From an uncultured Spirochaetales bacterium (lineage in GTDB: Bacteria > Spirochaetota > Spirochaetia > Sphaerochaetales > Sphaerochaetaceae), in contig CASFDA010000005.1 of the NCBI GenBank assembly GCA_949293335.1, positions 160,430 through 224,429 on the forward strand: a stretch of DNA of 64,000 nt, in the 5' to 3' direction. A program made the translations under genes and the position numbers. Each line of letters begins with the position of its first letter. Position 1 is the first letter of the stretch. Under the pieces are notes generated by a model. That model ran no database searches. It saw only the letters and a list, made by a program, of their open reading frames with translations, and was not told where the DNA came from. Positions 17,251-25,433 of this stretch are shown here, piece by piece.

Positions 17251-18357
17251 TTATGTCTCCATCAAGAGCATATCGAGAACAGAATTCTCCACCCCCACAT
17301 CGTCACTACCTGTCCCTTCTATCTGTCTGAGTGCTTCCTCGTTGCTCCTCCTTATAGAAAGGAGTGTCGAATAAAGGACATTTGCTTCCCTGCTCTCTGG
17401 ATGGAATTCAATCACGTCCTCGATGATCGTTATCGCGCTGTCTATATCTCCGAGGGCTGCAGAAAGAAGGCTCGCATTGTACCCGGACGGAAGATGTGCA
17501 GAAGACTGGAATTCGAGGAGGAATATGTTCCTCGCATCCTGATAGAGCTCATCCTTCACCATATCATAGGCAATCTCGATCCTCTCTGCCTTAGGCTTGT
17601 TCGACATCAGTGAGATATCTCTGTATGTAAGGGTCGGAACAAGTTTATGGACAATCTCCCACTGGAAGTCAGAGATCATATCCGTGAAATCTGTATAAGG
17701 ATCATCTGTATAAAGGAAAGACCCGATCAGCATCGACTGGTGGCTCTCGTCAGGAAAACGCATAGCTCCGATGAGACGCTCAGTCTTAGCGTCGATAACA
17801 TAAACTGAGAATACAAGGTATGAATCCCTCACATAGTGGTAATCGACATCACGCACCACCCTAGGCTCCCCACGATCGTTGAAAACACTCCTTGAGGCAC
17901 TTTCCGACATGATGTACTCATCGACAGACATAGACTCAATCTGCGGGACAATGATCGCATCTACCCCATACGATTCAAAGAGCTCTGTCCTGTTCTTGCT
18001 TCTCATGATCAGCTCTGTCTGCATAGGGAGCATGATGGATGTGAAGTAACCTGTCCTATCTAGTGTCCTCAGGATAGTGTCCGTCGCATATGACGCGACT
18101 TTAGAAGAGAGGCTCTGGTCATAAGTTGATGGAACATAGCCGTGATCGAGGCTCGAGAGCCTGTCGCGGGCAGGAACATAACGGCCAGGAGCTGCAAAGT
18201 ACCTGTATGGAATTGTGTTTGTGACAGCGATATTCCTATGCCTGCCCATATCGATCTCGCTCGGGACCCGATAGCGCACGCGCAGTGTGGTCGCGCAAGA
18301 TGTCAGAAATAACAGCAACACCGCCAAGATTACGACAAGATACTTTGCTTTCCTCAT
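17251..18357 (-). CDS. Putative outer-surface/periplasmic lipoprotein with repeat-like C-terminus
   Basis: The ATG at 18357 begins a lipoprotein signal (MRKAKYLVVILAVLLLFLTSCAT) with cysteine at residue 22. The next 200 residues contain YGVDAIIVPQIESM and YYLVFSVYV-like strands. The last 100 residues look helical and TPR-like (GYNASLLSAALGDIDSAITI). The pattern resembles the DUF6340-type lipoproteins, but I am not certain. It follows rsfS by two bases and ends the rplU operon. Function is unknown; a role in envelope maintenance is only a guess. Confidence 0.65.
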   Translation of the reverse strand: MRKAKYLVVILAVLLLFLTSCATTLRVRYRVPSEIDMGRHRNIAVTNTIPYRYFAAPGRYVPARDRLSSLDHGYVPSTYDQSLSSKVASYATDTILRTLDRTGYFTSIMLPMQTELIMRSKNRTELFESYGVDAIIVPQIESMSVDEYIMSESASRSVFNDRGEPRVVRDVDYHYVRDSYLVFSVYVIDAKTERLIGAMRFPDESHQSMLIGSFLYTDDPYTDFTDMISDFQWEIVHKLVPTLTYRDISLMSNKPKAERIEIAYDMVKDELYQDARNIFLLEFQSSAHLPSGYNASLLSAALGDIDSAITIIEDVIEFHPESREANVLYSTLLSIRRSNEEALRQIEGTGSDDVGVENSVLDMLLMET

Positions 18358-18359
18358 AT

Positions 18360-18701
18360 TCAGAGAGTCTCCACCTTCTTCCATAACTTCTCGAGGTTGT
18401 AAAAAGACCTCATCTCGCTGCTCATCAGATGAACTACGATGTCTCCGAGATCAATCAGTTCCCATCCGTCATCCCCAGGGCTTTTATGCCTGTTGGATGC
18501 ACTGAGTCCAAGCTCGTTGAAAAGACCCCAGATCTGATGCACGACACCTTTGAGATGGCCGACCGATGTGACCGTACCTATGACAAAGCAGTCTGTCCAG
18601 GAGCACTCTGGAGAAAGATCCAGTATCTCGACATCGAGGCATCTGTGTTCCTCGAGGTATTCCTTTATCCTCTCGGCATTCTTCTTAACTTCTTCCTTCA
18701 T
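18360..18701 (-). CDS. rsfS: Ribosomal silencing factor RsfS (Iojap/YbeB)
   Basis: A 113-residue RsfS protein. ILDLSPECSWTDCFVIGTVTS is the core family motif, and GWELIDLGDIVVHLMSSEMR with FYNLEKLW forms the C-terminal half. It binds ribosomal protein uL14 and blocks subunit joining under nutrient stress. I use the start MKEEVKKN at 18701, where GGAAG lies just upstream, rather than an earlier in-frame start inside the previous gene. The neighbourhood nadD-yqeK-rsfS is widely conserved. Confidence 0.93.
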   Translation of the reverse strand: MKEEVKKNAERIKEYLEEHRCLDVEILDLSPECSWTDCFVIGTVTSVGHLKGVVHQIWGLFNELGLSASNRHKSPGDDGWELIDLGDIVVHLMSSEMRSFYNLEKLWKKVETL

Positions 18702-19237
18702 AAAACTTCCTTTGCCCTTTCGAGCCATTGGTTGATGTATGCTCTGGCATCTTCGTAATCCGTTATGCGCTTCATCACGCGGCCAAGATCCAAAGAGCCG
18801 TAGTGCCTCATACCTGAAAACAGATCGACGATCTCCCTTTCGTCTATATCTCTCGTGGTATCGTCAAGTCTATCCAGGAAAGCACTCTTTGATAAGTCCT
18901 TGCCATAAATGGCATATGCATCCGCTTCTCCGTTTGCACCTGTCTCAGAAAGGAGGAGCGTAATCAGTTCCTTCCTCTCATCATACGCATCCCTTTCTAT
19001 GTTCTCGCTTACGCCGGGGCCGAAAAGATCTTCAAGTATTTTGCTCCTGTCGATCCCCTTCTCCCCGGAAAATGAGGCAAGGAGGTACTCAGGGATCGTA
19101 ATGACTAAAGCTACTCCATCACGCATCAGATAGATTGTACTTTCATTTTCGGAAAGAACGTACCACGACCGGTCTTCCTTGTCACAGGATATGACGAGAA
19201 GCAGCAAAAGCAGGGTGGAAATAAGGATCCTCTTCAA
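18698..19237 (-). CDS. Hypothetical lipoprotein between yqeK and rsfS
   Basis: A 179-residue protein with a short lipoprotein signal (MKRILISTLLLLLLVISCDK), the cysteine being residue 18. The rest is soluble, acidic and helical, with no motif I recognise. Its ends overlap yqeK and rsfS by four bases each, so it is firmly part of the operon. In other bacteria this slot often holds a LytR-CpsA-Psr protein, which this is not. The function is unknown. Confidence 0.7.
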   Translation of the reverse strand: MKRILISTLLLLLLVISCDKEDRSWYVLSENESTIYLMRDGVALVITIPEYLLASFSGEKGIDRSKILEDLFGPGVSENIERDAYDERKELITLLLSETGANGEADAYAIYGKDLSKSAFLDRLDDTTRDIDEREIVDLFSGMRHYGSLDLGRVMKRITDYEDARAYINQWLERAKEVL

Positions 19238-19812
19238 GAAAAGACACCTCCACTTTCCAGGAACTTTTTCAGCTCCTCTGTCACTTCAGCGTTCTTCCTT
19301 CCTATACTCATGAAGTACGAATCCTGAAGTCTGAGTATCCTGAGGACAATCTCCTCAAGCGTATCGGAAGAAAGGAGTTCTTTCCGTTCTTCTGATGTTA
19401 GATGTGTCCTGAGTGGCTCTGCGTAATCTGCTATGAAGAGGACTGCACCGAGTTTGCCCATATCCTTTGATCCGAGAGTATGGAATCTCACCGCCTTCAT
19501 GTACTCTTCCGGGACACTTCCGATGACTCTTTCCATATTCATGGCAGCTATGGGACCATGGAGGAGAAGCGGAGACTCCAGTTCCTCTCTGAAAACTGGA
19601 AAAGGCATCTCCTTGGCCAAGGAAAGGGCCTCTTCCTCATCCATGTATCTGTAATAGTCATGAAACAGTCCGGTAGTATACCCAGAATAAAGAGGCAGGG
19701 AAAAACGGAGAGAAAGGAATTCTGCAGTGGAAGCTACTGAAACCGAATGCAGGAATCGCTTCTTCGGCAACTTCTTCCCGACTAAAGATAAAAGATCCTT
19801 CACTTCAATCAT
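19234..19812 (-). CDS. yqeK: YqeK-type HD-domain hydrolase
   Basis: A 192-residue HD-domain protein. KRFLHSVSVASTAEFL gives the first metal histidine and TTGLFHDYYRY the HD pair. LLHGPIAAM and VRFHTLGSKDMGKLGAVLFIADYAEP give the remaining metal ligands. YqeK members hydrolyse diadenosine tetraphosphate symmetrically to ADP. It overlaps nadD by four bases, the standard nadD-yqeK arrangement. Confidence 0.9.
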   Translation of the reverse strand: MIEVKDLLSLVGKKLPKKRFLHSVSVASTAEFLSLRFSLPLYSGYTTGLFHDYYRYMDEEEALSLAKEMPFPVFREELESPLLLHGPIAAMNMERVIGSVPEEYMKAVRFHTLGSKDMGKLGAVLFIADYAEPLRTHLTSEERKELLSSDTLEEIVLRILRLQDSYFMSIGRKNAEVTEELKKFLESGGVFS

Positions 19813-20411
19813 CTGTACAATCCATTCCTCTCAATATATTCTCGCACTCTCTCTGGAAGGAGGTCAAACTCCCCTTTCCGAATTGCACTGCTTGAAGCGG
19901 TATAGACAGGAGTCTTCAGGAGCGTGATGTCAAAACCTTCAGGAGACGAGATCTCATTTTCTCTGGAGAAAACGAAAAAACGCACATGTGTCCTGAGATA
20001 ATCGCTGTCGTGCCAGAATTCAAGGTCTTTCAAAAGGTCATCCCCCATCAGGAATGATATCCTGCCATCCTGCCCATAGATGGGAAGAAAATGCTTTATG
20101 GTTTCTGAAGTGTAAGAAATGCCACCGCGCTCTTCTTCCACCCTCGAGATGAGAAGATCGAAGTTCCTGTCCTCCGGATAGATGTCCCTGTAGTCCTCAA
20201 TGGCAAGGGAAAGCATGTTATAACGATCGCTAAAACTGCCCACCCCACCCCTTCTCTTGAAATTGGAGACAAGCGATGGGATTATCACGACAGTACGGAT
20301 ATCCGTATTCAGATACACCTCATGCAAGAGGTGCAGATGTCCAAGATGTACCGGATCGAACGAACCTCCGAAGAGTGCGACGTTACTCTTCTTCCCTGTA
20401 GTAGGCATCAT
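19809..20411 (-). CDS. nadD: Nicotinate-nucleotide adenylyltransferase
   Basis: A nucleotidyltransferase of about 200 residues that forms nicotinate adenine dinucleotide in NAD synthesis. ALFGGSFDPVHLGHLHL is the nucleotide-binding motif, and SSSAIRKGE near the C-terminus is the second (ISSTxIR-like) motif. The upstream in-frame start at 20471 would put 60 bases of obg-coding sequence before the conserved region. The double ATG at 20411/20408 with GGTGG upstream is more likely. It overlaps the obg end by about 29 bases. Confidence 0.92.
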   Translation of the reverse strand: MMPTTGKKSNVALFGGSFDPVHLGHLHLLHEVYLNTDIRTVVIIPSLVSNFKRRGGVGSFSDRYNMLSLAIEDYRDIYPEDRNFDLLISRVEEERGGISYTSETIKHFLPIYGQDGRISFLMGDDLLKDLEFWHDSDYLRTHVRFFVFSRENEISSPEGFDITLLKTPVYTASSSAIRKGEFDLLPERVREYIERNGLYR

Positions 20412-21432
20412 TGTCCACCCTGGAAGTGAAACCCCCGTTCTCCTTCTCGCCATCATCTCTGGAAAGAACAAAGAACTCTTCCTTTATCGGGTCAAGAAGC
20501 TCATCCATATAAATAGAGAGTGGAAGGACCTTGATGTCCTTGTATTTCTCTTTTATCGCCTCATAACGCTGGCTGCTGTTCTCTTCATCCATCTTTGTAA
20601 CGATGATGATGCTCTTTTTCTTAACGAGATCAGGACTGAACAGCTCAAGTTCCCTGTAAAGCTTATCGTAACTATCGAGAGCGCCTTCATCGCTTCCGTC
20701 AATAAGATAGCAAAGTCCCTTTGTCCTTGAGATATGGCGGAGAAACTTGAATCCCATGCCCGCACCTTGGCTGGCACCCTCGATTATCCCCGGGATATCC
20801 GCGAGGACCACATCCTCATCGTGCATTCTCATCACCCCGAGCTGAGGGATCTTTGTCGTGAACGGGTATCCGGCAACTTTGCTTCTTGCGTTTGTAAGCA
20901 GATTCAGGAGGGAAGACTTTCCCGCGTTCGGAAAACCGACAAAACCGATGTCGGCAATTACCAGCAGTTCAACTCCGATACGCATTGAGACACCCTCTTC
21001 TCCCTTCTGGGCATACTTCGGGGCCTGTCGCACAGAGGAACGGAAATGCCAGTTTCCAAGACCGCCTTTGCCACCTCGGAGAAAGACATATCGACTCTCT
21101 CCTGTAAGATCTTTGATGATCTCTCCAGTCTCCGCATTCTTGATGACCGTTCCGGGAGGAACGGGAATCTCAACATCCCGGCCGTCCCTGCCAAAGCACC
21201 TTGAGCCTTCACCAGGCCTTCCATTCTCTGCTTTGTATGACCTTGTCATCTTCAGATGTCCGAGAGTCCTCAGATTGTCCCTGACAACGAATACGACATC
21301 TCCGCCCCGTCCGCCGTCACCCCCATCAGGGCCTCCGTTCGGGACGAATTTCTCTCGGCGGAAACTGACGGCCCCAGGGCCGCCATTCCCACTTCTTACG
21401 TCGATGTATGTCTCATCGGAAAAGCCGAACAT
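20383..21432 (-). CDS. obg: GTPase Obg/CgtA
   Basis: A 349-residue Obg GTPase linked to 50S assembly and stress control. The N-terminal glycine-rich Obg fold spans about residues 1-158 (GNGGPGAVSFRREKFVPNGG). The GTPase domain shows GFPNAGKSS (G1), DIPGIIEGAS (G3) and TKMD (G4, usually NKxD). It lies five bases after rpmA in the classical rplU-rpmA-obg order. The C-terminal OCT domain of some Obg proteins is absent, as is common. Confidence 0.95.
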   Translation of the reverse strand: MFGFSDETYIDVRSGNGGPGAVSFRREKFVPNGGPDGGDGGRGGDVVFVVRDNLRTLGHLKMTRSYKAENGRPGEGSRCFGRDGRDVEIPVPPGTVIKNAETGEIIKDLTGESRYVFLRGGKGGLGNWHFRSSVRQAPKYAQKGEEGVSMRIGVELLVIADIGFVGFPNAGKSSLLNLLTNARSKVAGYPFTTKIPQLGVMRMHDEDVVLADIPGIIEGASQGAGMGFKFLRHISRTKGLCYLIDGSDEGALDSYDKLYRELELFSPDLVKKKSIIIVTKMDEENSSQRYEAIKEKYKDIKVLPLSIYMDELLDPIKEEFFVLSRDDGEKENGGFTSRVDNDAYYREEE

Positions 21433-21436
21433 TAAA

Positions 21437-21694
21437 TCAGTTCTCGCTCTCTACGATATTGCAATACTTGCGGTTGTTCCTGTCAACGAAAGTGACAGTG
21501 CCGCTGACGAGAGCAAAGAGTGTGTAATCCTTTCCGCATCCGCAATTCGCACCCGGATGGATCTTTGTTCCTCTCTGCCTTACGATAATCTCTCCAGCCT
21601 TTACGAACTGGCCGCCGAAGCGCTTGACGCCGAGGCGCTGTGCATTGGAGTCTCTTCCGTTTCTCGAGGATCCACCACCTTTCTTATGTGCCAT
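21437..21694 (-). CDS. rpmA: Large-subunit ribosomal protein bL27
   Basis: An 85-residue bL27 with the usual N-terminus [20 protein letters not shown]. The next segment is [10 protein letters not shown] and the middle is [13 protein letters not shown]. It stabilises tRNA at the peptidyl-transferase centre. It has no N-terminal cleaved extension of the Firmicutes type. It lies 12 bases after rplU. Confidence 0.97.
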   Translation of the reverse strand: MAHKKGGGSSRNGRDSNAQRLGVKRFGGQFVKAGEIIVRQRGTKIHPGANCGCGKDYTLFALVSGTVTFVDRNNRKYCNIVESEN

Positions 21695-21706
21695 CTCTCT
21701 TCCTCC

Positions 21707-22018
21707 TCAGCCTTCGATTGCGACGAATGTAAGTTCGGTATACTGTTCTCTATGACCCTGTGTGCGTCTATAGCCCTTTCTTCTGTGGAACTTGTAGACC
21801 TTCACCTTGTCACCCTTTACCATCTCTCCGACAGTTCCTGTCACCTTTGCATCCGCAATATATGGAGATCCGAACTTTGCGTTCTCCCCATCAACGATAG
21901 CAAGGACCTTCTCTGTCTCATAAGTGCTGCCGCTCTCGAGGTTGAGATGATCTACGAGAACCTTCTCACCTACGACAGCCTTGTACTGCTTACCTGCAAT
22001 TTCAACTAGTGCGTACAT
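21707..22018 (-). CDS. rplU: Large-subunit ribosomal protein bL21
   Basis: A 103-residue bL21, recognised by YALVEIAGKQYKAVVGEKVL at the N-terminus and KVYKFHRRKGYRRTQGHRE at the C-terminus. It is the first gene of the large operon running to 17251. AAGGA lies upstream of the start. A candidate promoter (TTGGGT-17-TAAAAA) lies at 22034-22062. Confidence 0.97.
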   Translation of the reverse strand: MYALVEIAGKQYKAVVGEKVLVDHLNLESGSTYETEKVLAIVDGENAKFGSPYIADAKVTGTVGEMVKGDKVKVYKFHRRKGYRRTQGHREQYTELTFVAIEG

Positions 22019-22033
22019 CCTATGATTTCCTTA

Positions 22034-22062
22034 TTTTTAATTTCTCCATTCTTCTAACCCAA
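22034..22062 (-). promoter_or_regulatory. Candidate promoter of the rplU-rpmA-obg operon
   Basis: On the minus strand TTGGGT and TAAAAA are spaced by 17 bases, with a short leader that includes AAGGA before the rplU ATG. The match to consensus is moderate. Confidence 0.4.
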
Positions 22063-22119
22063 TAGGAAGAAAAGGAGAACATGTGGAGATGTCTTTATCG
22101 GCCTGAATCTGGAAAAATC

Positions 22120-22148
22120 TTGATTTTCTACCTACCGTTCGGTAGATT
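22120..22148 (+). promoter_or_regulatory. Leaderless promoter and palindromic operator of the tetR gene
   Basis: TTGATT and TAGATT are separated by 17 bases. The -10 box ends seven bases before the ATG at 22156. Positions 22132-22145 read CTACCGTTCGGTAG, two 6-bp inverted arms around TT, the type of site bound by TetR/AcrR regulators. The palindrome overlaps the spacer and the -10 box, which implies autorepression. Confidence 0.65.
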
Positions 22149-22155
22149 TCTTATC

Positions 22156-22677
22156 ATGGACAGGAAAAGCGAAATACTTGAGAGTGCAATGATGATCATC
22201 GGAGAGGAAGGGCGGGAAAAACTTACCATGGACACACTCTCCAAAAGCCTCGGAATCAGGAAAGCCAGCTTATATCACTATTTCAAAGGGAAAGAAGAGA
22301 TCATAAGAGGTGCCTATGAATACTATCACAAGAAAATGATGAGGCATGCATTCCAGATAGACTTGAAGATGAATAAGGACGAGCTTTTGCTGAAACTCTA
22401 TGAGCACTGGATGGAGATAATAAAGGACGACGAACTGTTTTATTTTCTCAGGGCTATATCAGAGGAACATTATTTCGATCAGGGAGCGAAAGAGGAAATG
22501 CGGGCTCTGGAACTCATGATAGAAGGTTCCCTCAGCGTAGTGCTAGGTATCCCTGATAAAGGGCTCTGGGACATAATAAAAGCCATCTTCTTCCACAGCA
22601 TGGAGAGCTATCTAGAAGATGGCGATGAAAGTTACGAAGCAATAAGGGCCCTGAGTTCCTACATTGCCTCGAGATAA
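22156..22677 (+). CDS. TetR/AcrR-family transcriptional regulator
   Basis: A 173-residue regulator with an N-terminal TetR helix-turn-helix (TMDTLSKSLGIRKASLYHYF) and a helical ligand domain. The start at 22156 (MDRKSEILESAM) matches the family N-terminus. An earlier in-frame ATG would place the operator inside the gene. No pump or enzyme gene follows in the same direction, so only self-control is visible. Its end overlaps the convergent argS gene by 19 bases. The inducer is unknown. Confidence 0.88.
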   Translation: MDRKSEILESAMMIIGEEGREKLTMDTLSKSLGIRKASLYHYFKGKEEIIRGAYEYYHKKMMRHAFQIDLKMNKDELLLKLYEHWMEIIKDDELFYFLRAISEEHYFDQGAKEEMRALELMIEGSLSVVLGIPDKGLWDIIKAIFFHSMESYLEDGDESYEAIRALSSYIASR

Positions 22678-24452
22678 GGTATCTTCAGAAGACTGAATGC
22701 ATTCTTCATCGTGATCAGTACAGCCTCTGAAAGGCAAAGGCGCGCATTCATCAGGTCCTTATCCTTCCCCAGGACAGTATTGTCATGGTAGTAATGACTG
22801 AAAGTTTTTGCCATGTCGTAAAGGAACGATGCGATAAGAGATGGATCGAGATTCTCACCCGCTTCCTTTACCACAGACGGGTACGAGTCAATCAGCTTGA
22901 TAAGCGTCTTCTCATCCTCGACAGTCAGAAGATGGGGATCGAAACCTTCCTTGCGTTCTCCAGCCTTTCTGAGGATCGAGGAGATCCTTGCACTCATGTA
23001 TTCGAGGTAAGGGCCTGTGTTTCCTGAGAAAGATATGGACTTCTTCGGATCAAATATCATGTCTTTCGACGGAGAGACAGAAAGGAGGTAGTAATTGAGT
23101 GCACTTATGGCTATCGAATGGGCAGTCTCTTCGACATTTTCAAGCACATTCTCCCTCTCCTTGTCATAAATTTCCTTCTTTGCAAGCTCTGAAAGCTCAT
23201 GCACGAGATCATCTGCATCCACGACAGTCCCTTCCCTGCTCTTCATCTTCCCCTCCGGAAGGTTGACCATGCCATAAGAAAGATGCCTGAGCCCATCTGC
23301 CCAAGGGTAACCAAGCTTTTTCAGAATGTAAAAAAGGACCTTGAAATGGTAAGCCTGCTCTGACGCGACGACATATATGAGGCTGTCAAAAGCCCAGTCC
23401 TCATGCCTCTTGATCGCTGTTCCGAGGTCCTGAGTAATATAGATTGTAGTCCCGTCCTTCCTCAAGAGCACTTTCTTGTCGAGGTTTATCTCCTTCAGGT
23501 CAATCTGTACAGAACCATCCTCCTCTCGCTCGAAGATACCTTCCTCTAGCCCCTTGAGGACTTCACTCTTTCCAAGCTTGTATGTATCGCTCTCATAGTA
23601 GATGCGGTCAAAAGAGATTCCCGTATCCTCATAACTCTCCATCAGGCCGGAAATTGTCCAGTCATTCATCTTCTTCCAGAGTTCGAGTGTCTCTTTGTCC
23701 CCGTTTTCCCAGAGTCTCAGCATCTCCTGAGCCCTTTTATCCGGATGATTCTCTTCAAGGGCCTTTGCCTCTTCCTCTCGTCCATCCTTCCTCAGTTCAT
23801 CGATCTCTTTGTTTACCTGCTTTTCCCAGTTGGCAAAGAGGACGTAATACCTTCCGACGAAATGGTCTCCCTTCTCACCTGTTGATTCAGGGGTCTCTCC
23901 ATTCCCGAACTCCTTGTAGCTAAGCATGCTCTTTGAAATATGGATTCCCCTGTTGTTGATGAGGTTGACCTTCATCACATCAGCGCCGTTGGCTTTCAGT
24001 ATTGCACTGACAGCTTCTCCGAGCGAGTCGTTCCTCATGTGGCCAAGATGCAGAGGCTTGTTCGTATTCGGGCAAGAGAACTCAAGCATGATCTTCTTGT
24101 CTTTCATGCTCTCGTTCTTTCCATATTCATCCCCCTTTTCCTTCACGAAGGCGAAAAGAGGTGCAAAGAAAGAGCGCACATCTATCTTCACATTGAAATA
24201 TCCCCCGGTGACATTCATCTCTCCTTCCGGGTGTTCATGGGAAGAAAAATATGAAAGGAGATCCTCTCCTATCTTGTCAGGGGCCTTACGTGCAATCCTG
24301 GAGTAAGGGAAAAGCGGAAAAGCGATATCTCCAAGTTCGCTTTTCGGGGGAACAGTTCGCGTGATGGCGGGGAAATCCACACATGAAAGTATTTCCTTCA
24401 AGCCATCCTCTATACTTTTCTTCCACTCATCTGAAATTTTTTCAAAGAACAT
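22659..24452 (-). CDS. argS: Arginyl-tRNA synthetase
   Basis: A 597-residue class I synthetase. The HIGH region is SCPNTNKPLHLGHMRND, followed by SYGMVNLPEGKMKSREGTVV in the KMSKS position and a C-terminal anticodon-binding helical bundle. The N-terminal Add-1 domain is present. It follows birA by 11 bases. The 3' end overlaps tetR on the opposite strand by 19 bases, so the two transcripts may be complementary at their ends. Confidence 0.95.
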   Translation of the reverse strand: MFFEKISDEWKKSIEDGLKEILSCVDFPAITRTVPPKSELGDIAFPLFPYSRIARKAPDKIGEDLLSYFSSHEHPEGEMNVTGGYFNVKIDVRSFFAPLFAFVKEKGDEYGKNESMKDKKIMLEFSCPNTNKPLHLGHMRNDSLGEAVSAILKANGADVMKVNLINNRGIHISKSMLSYKEFGNGETPESTGEKGDHFVGRYYVLFANWEKQVNKEIDELRKDGREEEAKALEENHPDKRAQEMLRLWENGDKETLELWKKMNDWTISGLMESYEDTGISFDRIYYESDTYKLGKSEVLKGLEEGIFEREEDGSVQIDLKEINLDKKVLLRKDGTTIYITQDLGTAIKRHEDWAFDSLIYVVASEQAYHFKVLFYILKKLGYPWADGLRHLSYGMVNLPEGKMKSREGTVVDADDLVHELSELAKKEIYDKERENVLENVEETAHSIAISALNYYLLSVSPSKDMIFDPKKSISFSGNTGPYLEYMSARISSILRKAGERKEGFDPHLLTVEDEKTLIKLIDSYPSVVKEAGENLDPSLIASFLYDMAKTFSHYYHDNTVLGKDKDLMNARLCLSEAVLITMKNAFSLLKIPYLEAM

Positions 24453-24463
24453 ATGCTTACCAC

Positions 24464-25414
24464 CTACAATTTGAGCGTGACTTCCCCACTCGAGAGATGC
24501 TTAATCTCTCCTGAAGGAAGAATTACGACAAGATGTGCATCATCATCGACTGCTATGCACCTGGCACTCCCGAGATCCTTGCCGTAGGAAAGGATACGCA
24601 CATCCTTGCCGATTATGAAACACCTTCCCCTATACTCGTCAAGATAGCTCCTGTTCTGTATACCTATGATCCCCTTCACGACGCGGGAAAGTACTTCCAC
24701 ATACGGATAGCGTTTTCCACCCTCCAGATAATAGCTTGTAGCTTTGACTCTCAACTCCTCCGGGAATGCCTCAAGCGGTGTATTTAAGTTTATGCCAACC
24801 CCGATTACGGCACTGGAAAGTCCACCGAGCTCGAGATCAACTATTCCCTCGGAAAGAATTCCGACAGCTTTCTTTCCGCCGATATAGATATCGTTGACCC
24901 ACTTTATCCTGCTCTCTATTCCAGTCAGTTCCTCCAAAGCCTTTGCCGTAGCAAGAGAAGAAGATGTAGTTATGTGGTCAGCGCTTTCAAACAGCATGCG
25001 GCCAGGAAGCACAAGGGAAAAGTACACGCCGCCTTCCGGACTGGAGAAAGAACGTCCGAGCCGGCCTTTGCCACCGCTTTGTGATCTTGTGACAACAACA
25101 AAAGGAGACTCTGTCCCTTCAGAAAGAAGTTTCTTTGCATAGTTGTTGCTGGAACCCTCGAGTGTTTGGAAGAAATATACGGGCACTATGTCCTCAAACT
25201 CCTTCTCGACCATCTCTTTGGTGAACGAGAGCTCCCGGAACAAACGATAGCCGACGCCGCTCCTCTTCTCTATGTAATAACCATCCTTCTGAAGATCCCT
25301 CACCATATTGCTGATGCTCATTCTGGAAAGGGAAAGAACCCCGCCTATCTCCTCTCCGGAAAGAAAGCCATCTGCACTGTCAAGGATCCTGATCAGATCC
25401 TGATGCCTGTCCAT
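24464..25414 (-). CDS. birA: Bifunctional biotin-protein ligase / biotin operon repressor BirA
   Basis: About 316 residues. The N-terminal winged-helix domain (LSGEEIGGVLSLSRMSISNM) is followed by the ligase domain with SQSGGKGRLGRSFSSPEGGV, the biotinyl-adenylate loop, and KWVNDIYIGGKKAVGILSE, the catalytic region. It attaches biotin to carboxylase carrier proteins, and with its DNA-binding domain can repress biotin genes. A BirA-type operator is visible over bioY at 29609-29642. The start at 25414 lacks a Shine-Dalgarno site, but a perfect TATAAT ends seven bases before it. Earlier in-frame ATGs overlap the preceding gene. Confidence 0.93.
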   Translation of the reverse strand: MDRHQDLIRILDSADGFLSGEEIGGVLSLSRMSISNMVRDLQKDGYYIEKRSGVGYRLFRELSFTKEMVEKEFEDIVPVYFFQTLEGSSNNYAKKLLSEGTESPFVVVTRSQSGGKGRLGRSFSSPEGGVYFSLVLPGRMLFESADHITTSSSLATAKALEELTGIESRIKWVNDIYIGGKKAVGILSEGIVDLELGGLSSAVIGVGINLNTPLEAFPEELRVKATSYYLEGGKRYPYVEVLSRVVKGIIGIQNRSYLDEYRGRCFIIGKDVRILSYGKDLGSARCIAVDDDAHLVVILPSGEIKHLSSGEVTLKL

Positions 25415-25421
25415 GGAAAGC

Positions 25422-25427
25422 ATTATA
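25422..25427 (-). promoter_or_regulatory. Perfect -10 box of a probable leaderless birA promoter
   Basis: TATAAT on the minus strand is followed by GCTTTCC and the birA ATG. It lies at the junction with the preceding gene (stop at 25434). The -35 region is weak, so an extended or activated promoter is possible. Confidence 0.45.
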
Positions 25428-25433
25428 TCAGCC

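Noticed and set aside
20858..22009. A 383-codon open frame on the plus strand
   Set aside because: It runs antisense to obg, rpmA and rplU, which are certain genes. It has no ribosome-binding site and no recognisable motif. It is a by-product of the codon use of the genes beneath it.
22034..22110. Ribosomal protein leader (autoregulatory RNA) before rplU
   Set aside because: The space between the candidate promoter and the rplU start is too short for an L21-type leader structure.
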